From CAVTTH01 sp963737545 (GTDB lineage Bacteria > Verrucomicrobiota > Verrucomicrobiia > Chthoniobacterales > UBA10450): DNA of 64,000 nucleotides. A model generated the notes under the pieces. The model was not told the DNA's origin. It did not search any database and saw nothing but the letters and a program-made list of their open reading frames with translations. Position 1 is the first letter of the stretch. Every line of letters begins with the position of its first letter. The stretch is from positions 992,001 to 1,056,000 of the forward strand of contig CAVTTH010000003.1 in the NCBI GenBank assembly GCA_963737545.1. The letters run 5' to 3'. The translations under genes were made by a program, and so were the position numbers. Positions 53,513 through 62,177 of the stretch are shown piece after piece.

Positions 53513-54497
53513 AGGACTGACCTTGAACGGCACGGGTGTGAGCAGTGATGGTGCGCTGCGGAACATCAGCGGCAACAACACTTACGCCGGAGCGATCACT
53601 CTCGCCAGCGATAGCAGGATCAATTCCGATTTGAACCTGCTCACGATCGATGTTGCCGCCGGCAATGCGATCAGCGGAACATTCAATCTGACCATTGGAG
53701 GAGCGGGCAACGTAACCATTGCCGATCCTATCGCCATCGGCACGGGTACTCTGACGAAGGATGGCGCGGGTAATTTGACCTTTAGCGGCGGTGCTGGGAC
53801 GGCCAATACCTACACTGGTGTAACCACGGTAAACGGCGGGACACTGACGCTGAGCAAGAATGCTGGCGTAACCTCGATCGCGGGGGATCTGATCATCGGC
53901 GACGGCAGCGGCACGGATACGGTGACAGTGACGGCGAGCAATCAGATCGCTGATACTTCTGCGGTCACGATCAACCTTGGCGGCGTGCTCGGTCTCAACA
54001 CTTCAATAACTGACACAATTGGGTCGCTCACGATGACGGGGGGCAGCGTGACTCTGGGAGCCAGCGCGATTTTGACGCTGGGTGGCGATGTGGTTGGGAA
54101 TGCGAGCGGAACCTCGGCGACGATCAGCGGCAGCACTGGCCAGCTGAATCTGGGCGGCGTTGTACGGACGTTCACCATCGCGGATGGCGCGGTGACCGAT
54201 GACATGTTGATTTCGGCTATCGTCTCCAACGGCAGCGTAACCAAGGAAGGCGCGGGCACGCTCACTCTGAGCGGAGCCAACACCTATACGGGAGCGGTTC
54301 TGATTAATGCAGGCACGCTTAAGATCGGCAGCGCTACCGGCTTGGGAACCACTGCGGGCGGAGCGACCGTGGCCGACGGTGCGGTGCTGGATCTCAACGG
54401 TCATGACGGTCGGAGCCGAAGCGTTGACGCTCAACGGCGCGGGCATTGGCGGCGCCGGGGCGTTGATCAACAGCAGCGGCACAGGCGGCGAGTTTGA
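53361..54497 (+). pseudogene. Giant beta-repeat protein: internal segment
   Basis: About 340 in-frame residues carry three or four repeats ('GAALQLQGGITTLAEGLTLN', 'AGDLIIGDGSGTDTVTVTAS', 'VTKEGAGTLTLSGANTYTGA'). The first 20 and last 35 codons are out of frame. The break at about 54405 continues in the next frame as TVGAEALTLNGAGIGGAGAL. Confidence 0.65.
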
Positions 54498-55301
54498 GTG
54501 GAACCGTCGCGTTGAATACGACCAGCAGCATTGGCGGGAGTGGGAACCTGACGTTGAGCGGAGTGATCAGCGGATCGGGCATTGGCCTAACCAAAGTTGG
54601 GGCGGGAAATTTGACCCTGAGCGGTGGATCGGCAAACACCTACACCGGGGTGACGACGGTGAATGAGGGCACACTGCTGCTGAGCAAGAGTGCTACCTCA
54701 ATAGCCGGGAGACCTGGTCATCGGCGACGGCAGTGGCACGGACACGGTCACCTTGACGGCGAACAATCAGATAGCTGATACTTCGGCGGTTACGATCAAC
54801 CTGGGTGGCGTGCTGGGTCTCAACGCAGGGGTAACCGATACCATTGGGTCGCTGACGATGACGGGGGGCAGCGTGACCACAGGGACTGGGACATTGACGC
54901 TGGGCGGGAATGTAACGAGCAATGCGAGTGCCACCTCGGCCACGATCACTGGCAATCTGGCTCTCGGCGCCGCGTTCGTACTTTCACCATTGCGGATGGA
55001 GCAGCCGACGATGACATGTCGATCTCGGCGATCATTTCCGGCGCCGGCTAATGGGTCACCAAGGGGGCGCGGGCACACTTACCTTGAGCGGGGCCAACAC
55101 TTACACCGGGAAAACGATCATCAATAATGGCACATTGTCCATCGCGAACGAAAATCGTCTGGGTGCCAATCCGGGTGCTTGGCACAGCCGATCAACTCAC
55201 GTTGAATGGCGGCACGCTGCGGGCAACGGCGACTTTCACGATGAACGATCGAACCGAAGAATCACATTGCCGGGGGCAGTGGCGCGACATTTTGATACGA
55301 T
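54498..55301 (+). pseudogene. Giant beta-repeat protein: fragmented internal repeats
   Basis: Short coding segments in three frames continue the repeat pattern: 'GNLTLSGVISGSGIGLTKVG', 'NQIADTSAVTINLGGVLGLN', 'TLTLSGANTYTGKTIINNGT' and 'DQLTLNGGTLRATATFTMND'. Each frame switch moves forward by one base, as expected for single-base insertions. Confidence 0.6.
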
Positions 55302-56288
55302 GTGGACCCCACATTTACGCTTTCGGTGGCCAATCTCATTGCCGGCTCCGGCTCCCTGATTAAGAACGGCTCCGGCACGCTGAGTTTGAGCGGGACCAAT
55401 TCGTTTTCTGGTTTTCTAAGCGTCCGCGAAGGCAATTTGAGTATCGCCACGATCAATAATCAGGGGACCAATGGTGTGCTGGGCAACAGCGCAGGGCCGG
55501 TTTTCCTAGGCGATATTGGCACGACTGGAACACTGCAATTCACGGGCGTGGGCGCGTTCTCGAGCACCATGGCGTTCAGAATGATCCCGGGCGCGACTGG
55601 GGTGTTCCAGGTTGATAACGCCGGAACCACGCTCACCCTCAGTGGTCTTATTGACAGTGGAGGCGCTGGAGGTAACCTGACGAAAACGGGCGCGGGCACG
55701 CTGGTGCTGAGCGGGGTAAATTCTTACTTCGGCGTCACCACGATCAGCGGCGGTGTGCTGAGCGTGGACCTTCTGACCATTGAAGGCGTCACCGGCGGTG
55801 TAAACAGCGGCATCGGTGATTCGCCCAACGCCGCGGCCAATCTGATTCTCAATGGCGGCACACTGCGCTACACTGGCAGCGGCGCGACAAGCGATCGTCT
55901 GTTCACTTTGGGAGCGGGCGCCACCGCTGGCGCGCTGGACGCTTCGGGCACCGGAGCGTTGAATCTGAACAACACCGGGGCGATGGCTTTTACTGGCGGA
56001 ACAGGCACACGCACGCTGACACTGACGGGAACAAATACCGGCGCGAACACGCTGGCCGCCATGATCGGCGACAATACGGGAGCCACGTCGTTGACTAAGA
56101 CTGGCGTCGGGACCTGGGTCCTCTCCGGCGCGAACACCTACGGCGGGGCAACTTTGATCAGCGCGGGCGTGCTGAATATTCAAAACGATACGGCGCTGGG
56201 GTCGACCGCGGGTGGCGACGAGTGTGACCGGCGGCGGTCGCGGCGCTACAGCTTCAGGGCGGCATTACGGTTGGCGACGAAGCGTTGA
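55302..56288 (+). pseudogene. Giant beta-repeat protein: internal segment
   Basis: About 300 clean residues ('LIKNGSGTLSLSGTNSFSGF', 'NLTKTGAGTLVLSGVNSYFG', 'SLTKTGVGTWVLSGANTYGG'). The frame breaks at 'DTALGSTAGG-DE'; the next frames carry TSVTGG and then NLTLGGAGNGAVNGTITTGT up to 56656. Confidence 0.65.
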
Positions 56289-56655
56289 CTTTGAATGGCA
56301 CAGGAATTATCAACAGATGGCGCGCTGCGGAACATCAGCGGGGATAACAGTTGGGCAGGGACAATACACGCTGGCAGGGCGACGCGAATCAATTCGGATG
56401 CCGGCAATCTGACGTTGACAGGCGTCGCAACAGCGATTACCGGAAGCAAACCGAGAACCTAACGTTAGGCGGTGCAGGAAATGGCGCAGTGAATGGGACG
56501 ATCACGACGGGCACGGGCACGTTGACCAAGGATGGAGCAGGTACGCTGGACGCTTTCAGTGGCGCGAATACCTATACGGGGGCGACGACAGTGAGCGCTG
56601 GGGTGTTGGACATCCAAAACAACACGGCGTTGGGAACTACCGCGTCGGGAACGAC

Positions 56656-59589
56656 TTGACCAGCGGTGCGGCGATCCGCATTGATGCAGCGGACTCAACA
56701 TTGCCGAGGCGTATTACTGATCTCGCGGGCGATGGCGGCGGCGGCGGCGCCCTCCGCAATCTTGCTAACAACAATATCTGGTCCGGCGCCATCGCGATTG
56801 CCGCCAGCGGTGCGCGGATCAATTCGGATGCTGGTCTGCTGACTCTTAGCGGTGCGATTACTGAGAACGGAACCAGCTTGGTGCTCACGTTTGGTGGTGC
56901 CGGTGATATAACTGTCAGTAATACGATCACTGCCGGGCTCAATGATCTGGCGGTCACGAAGGACGGCGCTGGCACGCTGACGTTCAGCGGCGGCGGCGCC
57001 AATACCTACGACCAGGTCACGACCGTAAATGGTGGCACGTTGGTCTTGAACAAGACCGCAGGTGTGAACGCCATTGCCGGAGCTTTGACCATTGGCGATG
57101 GTACCGGGACGGACACGGTGCAATTGCTCGCCGCCAACCAGATTGTGAACACCTCCGCCGTGACGATCAACAGCTCGGGCGTGTTTGACCTCAACGGCAA
57201 CGCAGAAACCATCGGCTCGTTAACCGGTAGCACCGGGGCCAGTGTGACACTGGGTGCAGCCACCTTGACTCTCGGAGACGCCAACAGCACCGCTTACGCG
57301 GGAACCATTAGCGGCGCTGGTGGGCTGACCAAACTAGGCGCGGGCACGCTGACGTTGAGCGGGGCCAACAGCTACGATGGAACGACATTGATCAGCGCGG
57401 GTGTGCTGAACATCCAGAACAATACCGCGTTGGGGTCAACCACCGGTGGCACGACGGTGACCGGCGGCGCTGCACTACAGCTTCAAGGCGGCATCACGGT
57501 GGGCAACGAAGCGCTCTCTTTGAATGGCACGGGAGTTGGCGCGACCGGCGCGCTGCGGAACATTTCCGGAGACAACGTGTGGCAGGGGACGACAACGCTG
57601 CTCAGCGCGACGCGAATCAATTCGGATGCGGGCAGTTTGACCTTCAACACGGCAGCCAACAGCATCACTGGAACGAACCAGAACCTGACCCTGGGTGGTG
57701 CGGGCAATGGCACGGTAGCGGGAACGATCACGACTGGCAGCGGGACGCTAACCAAGGATGGCGCGGGGACGTGGACGCTTAGCGGCGCCAACACCTACAC
57801 GGGCACGACGACGGTGAGCGCGGGGGTGTTGAACATCCAAAACAACACGGCCTTGGGAACGACGGCGGCAGGCACGACCGTGGCCAACGGCGCGACCTTG
57901 CAGTTGCAAGGTGGAATTACGGTTGGGGCCGAAGCGTTAACCATCAGTGGATCCGGGCCCGCCAGTCAAAATGGCGCATTGGTTAACGTTAGTGGAACGA
58001 ACAATTATGGCGGGTTACTGACTCTGGGCGCGGCGGCGACGATTTCTTCCGATCTCGGCGTGCTCAATCTTACCAATACCGGCACGATCACGGGTGCGAC
58101 ATTTGGCCTGACTTTAACAGGTTCGGGCGACGGGACTATTGCGAGCGCCATCGGAACAACCAGCGGCACCCTGACCAAGAGCGGCACGGGCACTTGGACG
58201 CTTTCCGGCACGAACACCTATACCGGCACCACGACTGTTAACGCCGGCACCCTTTCGCTGGATTACAGCACAAATGACACCTCGAAGCTTGCAAACGGGG
58301 CAGCCCTGATCCTCGGTGGCGGCACGCTCAATCTTTCCGGTGGAACTCACACAGAAGTAGTTGCCTCGACCACGTTGAACCCGGGCGCTTCCTCTGTCAC
58401 GCGGACATCAGGCGCGGGAGTCCTTCGGATGAACGCGATCACCCGCAATGCCGGTTCGACCGTCAACTTCGGCGCTGGGAGCATCGCGGACACCGATACA
58501 AGCAATACCAATGGTATCCTCGGTGGTTATGCAACCGTCGGTGCCGTTACTGGTGCGGCGGACTGGGCGATGAGTGCTACCAGTGCAGCTGATACCGCAA
58601 TCACCGCTTTCACCAGTTACACTACCTTTGTTACCTCCGGTGGGAGCGCCACTACCAACTATCTTCTGAGTGGTTCGGCGGCGCTTACCGCCACCGAAAG
58701 CGTCAACTCACTTAAGATCGACACAACCGCTGCCAGCCAGTCATTGGATATTGGCGCGACCCGGACACTGACTATTACCAGCGGAGGCTTGATGTTCGTT
58801 GGTGCGAACGATTACCAGATCAACAACGGGACGTTGAAGAGCAACACTCCGACCAATTCCGATCTGATCGTTCAGCAATGGGGCGCAGGTAGTCTGACGG
58901 TTAATTCTGTCATTGCGAACGGTAACGGGACATCAACCCTGACCAAGGCCGGCTCTGGCACGCTGGTTTTGGGCGCAGCCAATACCTATACCGGAACGAC
59001 ATACGTGAACGCCGGAACGCTCCTGGTAAATAACACGGGCCTCACTTCGGGCACCGGCACTGGTGCAGTAATAGTAAACGGCAGCGGTACCGTCCTCGGC
59101 GGCACCGGCAGGATTACCGGCGCGGTCACGGTCAATTCAAACGCAATAATTCTCGGTGGAACGGGTACTGCCGCCAGCGGCGCGCTGACCTTGAATGGCA
59201 ATCTCACCCTTAGTACTGGTTCGGTCATCGAACTCGCGTTGGGCAATTCCTACACGCACTCAACTCTGGCTCGAACCGGTTCAGGAACCTGGACTTTTGG
59301 CGCCAATCAGCTTTTCACTTTCCTCGACTTAGGCGTGCCAGGCGCGGACCCTGGATATTATGACAACATCATCACCGGGGTCCTAAATCCCGGAGATCTC
59401 AGCGGTTGGACAATTACGAACGCTGGCTGGGCCGGCACTTTCTCATGGGACGGTACAAATATCGATCTGATGCTGACGATGAGTTCCGTTCCTGAACCGA
59501 GCACGTGGGTAGCGGGAATTCTCACGGTCGGATTCCTGGTCTGGAGTCAGCGACGACGACTTTCCCGGCGGTTGCGCCGGTCGGTGTAG
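56656..59589 (+). CDS. Giant beta-repeat PEP-CTERM protein: long intact C-terminal segment
   Basis: This 977-codon stretch is fully open. It holds many autotransporter-associated repeats ('GGLTKLGAGTLTLSGANSYD', 'GTLTKDGAGTWTLSGANTYT', 'GTLTKSGTGTWTLSGTNTYT'), a unique beta region around 570-750, and the PEP-CTERM tail: VPEPSTWVAGILTVGFLVWS then Arg-rich. Its first codons are not a real N-terminus; it continues the gene begun at 50277, which would encode about 3,100 residues if all frame breaks were repaired. Predicted surface or matrix protein sorted by exosortase. Confidence 0.82.
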   Translation: MTSGAAIRIDAADSTLPRRITDLAGDGGGGGALRNLANNNIWSGAIAIAASGARINSDAGLLTLSGAITENGTSLVLTFGGAGDITVSNTITAGLNDLAVTKDGAGTLTFSGGGANTYDQVTTVNGGTLVLNKTAGVNAIAGALTIGDGTGTDTVQLLAANQIVNTSAVTINSSGVFDLNGNAETIGSLTGSTGASVTLGAATLTLGDANSTAYAGTISGAGGLTKLGAGTLTLSGANSYDGTTLISAGVLNIQNNTALGSTTGGTTVTGGAALQLQGGITVGNEALSLNGTGVGATGALRNISGDNVWQGTTTLLSATRINSDAGSLTFNTAANSITGTNQNLTLGGAGNGTVAGTITTGSGTLTKDGAGTWTLSGANTYTGTTTVSAGVLNIQNNTALGTTAAGTTVANGATLQLQGGITVGAEALTISGSGPASQNGALVNVSGTNNYGGLLTLGAAATISSDLGVLNLTNTGTITGATFGLTLTGSGDGTIASAIGTTSGTLTKSGTGTWTLSGTNTYTGTTTVNAGTLSLDYSTNDTSKLANGAALILGGGTLNLSGGTHTEVVASTTLNPGASSVTRTSGAGVLRMNAITRNAGSTVNFGAGSIADTDTSNTNGILGGYATVGAVTGAADWAMSATSAADTAITAFTSYTTFVTSGGSATTNYLLSGSAALTATESVNSLKIDTTAASQSLDIGATRTLTITSGGLMFVGANDYQINNGTLKSNTPTNSDLIVQQWGAGSLTVNSVIANGNGTSTLTKAGSGTLVLGAANTYTGTTYVNAGTLLVNNTGLTSGTGTGAVIVNGSGTVLGGTGRITGAVTVNSNAIILGGTGTAASGALTLNGNLTLSTGSVIELALGNSYTHSTLARTGSGTWTFGANQLFTFLDLGVPGADPGYYDNIITGVLNPGDLSGWTITNAGWAGTFSWDGTNIDLMLTMSSVPEPSTWVAGILTVGFLVWSQRRRLSRRLRRSV

Positions 59590-60047
59590 GGTTTGGAGTG
59601 AGCTTTCCCCGAAAGCTTTCGGGGCTACAACGCCGGCAGTTCGGTCCTTTGGCTTCCGGCTTCTGATCTCCGGCAGTCTGAAAGTGGGCTTGCTTGGGTT
59701 ATAGCCGCGCCTCTGCGAGGAGGCGCGCAGCGCCGCGGCTACAGCAATTACGCCGCGAAAAACCCGTTGCTTTTCGGTTCATAAGGAATAAGAAATTTCG
59801 ACGCGTCGCCCTGAGACGTCTGGAAGCAAATGCACAGACAAGAGGCAAGACTCCGCAACCAAGGCGTAGGAACTGCTTGTTCACTCAAAGGGCGACCGTA
59901 CATCGATTCCTCCTGCTTCTCCTATGAATACGCAACCCAACTGGGACCACGCGCCCGCGAATAATCCTGGCAATATTTCGGATCAGCGCATTGTGAGTTC
60001 TTGCGAACAACGGCCGACTCTCTGACGACCCATCAGACTTTTTCGAG
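59590..60047. other. 458-bp intergenic region with a palindromic repeat
   Basis: It carries the REP-like unit at 59702-59746 and otherwise no supported gene. The promoter of the barrel-Wza-Wzc genes probably lies in 59900-60047, but I see no box of the DosR-like type here. Confidence 0.5.
59702..59746. repeat. REP-like palindrome ending CGGCTACAGCA
   Basis: TAGCCGCG (59702-59709) pairs with CGCGGCTA (59734-59741), enclosing a smaller hairpin CCTC-TGC-GAGG. The edge CGGCTACAGCA is the same as at 284-310. Confidence 0.6.
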
Positions 60048-61487
60048 ATGACGACCGTTTGGGATTACGAGTCTGCTCGTGCGAGAGGGAGTGCGCAGAG
60101 AGGCTTTTTGCTCATCCGAGGTCTGTCTTTTTCCTGGCGAGTCGCAGCCATTCTAACGGTCGTAGCAACTCTGACTGCGGTTTCACCTGCTATCGGCCAG
60201 GATGCTTATGCCGCAACCGCATCTTTAGCTGTCGCCGACGCGACTGATGAAGCTTCGATGGCTGCGGCTGAAATCGAGCCGCCGCCGCTACCTGAAGGAG
60301 GCGAAGAAATTCCAGCCGAACCCAGCATTGAGCCCAACGCGAGCGCCGGCGATAGCGCACCCATTCCCCGTAAGTACCATTACAGCCTGCGCTTGACCAT
60401 TCGCGGGGTCTACGACGACAACATCGACCTCAGCCCTTTCACTTTCAATAAAGTCAGCGGTTACTATTTTGCGATCGAACCGGGCATTACCATTGGCATC
60501 GGCGACGTTGGTGCGCAGCAGGGGAACTATGTCCAGCTCGATTACGCGCCGAGCTTTTTCCTATTTGTCGATCGCCCCGACGAAAATGGCGTCCAGAACG
60601 TTTTCCGCGTGAGCGGCCTCCACCATTTCGGTCATTTAACACTGAGCTTGAGTCAAGACATCGAGCTCCTCGACGACGCGAACCTCAATACCACTGCGAA
60701 TACGGGCCCCGGGGGGAGCACCGCGTTCCTGGACGTGAGAGGCCAGGCGCAAGTTAATATCTACAATACGCTCGTCAACGCGGCTTACGATCTCACGGGC
60801 AAGCTGTTTCTCAGCGGTGGAATGCAATACAACGTTTCGGCTTACCAGGACGAGTTGATCAGCTCAGAAGTGCTCTCTGGGAATCTTTTCATGAACTACA
60901 ATTATAGTCCGAAGCTGATCGTAGGGATCGGGGGAACCGTCGGATATAACTGGGTGGAGTCCTCGAACCCCGGGCAGACCTATGAGCAAATCAACGCTCG
61001 GGTGACCTATCAAGCCACCGGGAAGATCAGCATTAACGCTTCTGGCGGTGTTGAATTCCGACAATTTGACGAGCCTGGCTCAAGCGGACGTACTTCACCG
61101 GTATACACGATCGAGGCGACCTATCAGCCCTTCGATGGAACAAGCATTTCACTCACCGGATCGCGGGGAACAACTAACTCGGCGGCTTCGATCAATCAGG
61201 ATTACGTGAACACAAATGTCTTTTTCGGTATCCGTCAGCGTTTGCTCCAGCGATTCAATATTGCTGTCGCTGGCGGATATCAAAACTCGGAGTACTTTAG
61301 CACCGTGACTGGCCTTAATACTATGCGGAGCGACAATTATTTTTTCATCCAGCCCTCCGTCGATGTAAAAGTAACCAGATTTTGGACGGTGGGTGTGTAC
61401 TACCTCCATCGTCGGGACGACAGCTCGATTAGCTTTTCAGGCTTTGATAACAATCAGGTTGGCATGCGAACTGCCCTTGCCTTCTAG
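60048..61487 (+). CDS. Outer-membrane beta-barrel protein of the exopolysaccharide/PEP-CTERM locus
   Basis: The 479-residue protein has an N-terminal hydrophobic signal (about 30-50, cut near AIGQ), a Pro/Glu-rich linker (about 75-110) and then alternating amphipathic strands ('KYHYSLRLTIRGVYDDNIDL', 'LSGNLFMNYNYSPKLIVGIG') ending in a terminal Phe, the usual outer-membrane barrel signature. Barrels of this kind lie next to exosortase and EPS export genes. It is followed 40 bp later by the Wza-like gene. Confidence 0.78.
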   Translation: MTTVWDYESARARGSAQRGFLLIRGLSFSWRVAAILTVVATLTAVSPAIGQDAYAATASLAVADATDEASMAAAEIEPPPLPEGGEEIPAEPSIEPNASAGDSAPIPRKYHYSLRLTIRGVYDDNIDLSPFTFNKVSGYYFAIEPGITIGIGDVGAQQGNYVQLDYAPSFFLFVDRPDENGVQNVFRVSGLHHFGHLTLSLSQDIELLDDANLNTTANTGPGGSTAFLDVRGQAQVNIYNTLVNAAYDLTGKLFLSGGMQYNVSAYQDELISSEVLSGNLFMNYNYSPKLIVGIGGTVGYNWVESSNPGQTYEQINARVTYQATGKISINASGGVEFRQFDEPGSSGRTSPVYTIEATYQPFDGTSISLTGSRGTTNSAASINQDYVNTNVFFGIRQRLLQRFNIAVAGGYQNSEYFSTVTGLNTMRSDNYFFIQPSVDVKVTRFWTVGVYYLHRRDDSSISFSGFDNNQVGMRTALAF

Positions 61488-61526
61488 AGACAATGGCTGT
61501 CCGACCTGCGGAGTTTCTATGTTAAA

Positions 61527-62159
61527 ATGATGTCTTCGTTACGAATTGCCTTGTTTTTGATTCCGCTGGCCGCCGTTTCATTCGCGCAGACACCGGGCCA
61601 GTCCGACTCGGGGCCCGCCGCCGCCCCTGCCACGGCAGCTGCTCTGCCTGCCGCCGTCAGTGCCCCGCAGGGATATGTTCTAAGTGCAAACGACCAGGTG
61701 GCGGTCGAGGTCTTCGGTGAAGAGGATCTGCGCACTAATGGAAGATTGAACGCGGAGGGAAATCTCAGTCTGCCGTTGTTGGGTTCTGTTCGCCTCTCCG
61801 GTCTTACCCTGACGCAGGCGGCATCGCGGCTGACCGAACTTTATGGACGGGATTACCTCGTAAGTCCCAAGGTCAACGTTATGCTGGTGGGTTACGCGAA
61901 ACGTCGCTTTACTGTTCTTGGCCAGGTCAACCGCCCCGGCAGTTACGAGATGCCGGAAGGCAGTCCTGGTGGAATCGATCTTTTGGAGGCGATCGCCATG
62001 GCGGGGGGTTATACGCGCATCGCAGCACCTGAGCGAGTGAGTGTGCGGCGACACGATCAGTTCATTAAGGTCGACGCGAAGCGGCTGGCGCGAGGCAAGG
62101 GCGACAGCTTCCGCGTGGACCCGGGCGACACGATCACGGTTGGAGAAAGCATCTTTTAG
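61527..62159 (+). CDS. Polysaccharide export protein (Wza-like, Poly_export + SLBB)
   Basis: A signal peptide (ending SFA|QTP) and Ala/Pro linker precede the Poly_export domain ('YVLSANDQVAVEVFGEEDLR', 'NLSLPLLGSVRLSGLTLTQA') and an SLBB segment ('FTVLGQVNRPGSYEMPEG', 'LLEAIAMAGGYTRIAAPERV'). Such proteins form the outer-membrane export channel for capsule or EPS. There is no lipobox Cys. At 210 residues it is a short family member, lacking extra SLBB repeats. It is 18 bp upstream of the Wzc-like kinase gene. Confidence 0.88.
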   Translation: MMSSLRIALFLIPLAAVSFAQTPGQSDSGPAAAPATAAALPAAVSAPQGYVLSANDQVAVEVFGEEDLRTNGRLNAEGNLSLPLLGSVRLSGLTLTQAASRLTELYGRDYLVSPKVNVMLVGYAKRRFTVLGQVNRPGSYEMPEGSPGGIDLLEAIAMAGGYTRIAAPERVSVRRHDQFIKVDAKRLARGKGDSFRVDPGDTITVGESIF

Positions 62160-62177
62160 CCTTCGCGATCTGTTTTT

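Noticed and set aside
52802..58300. Regularly spaced DNA repeats that could suggest a CRISPR array
   Set aside because: The repeats are imperfect, of coding period and translate to LTLSGANTYTG-type protein repeats; no spacer structure or cas genes.
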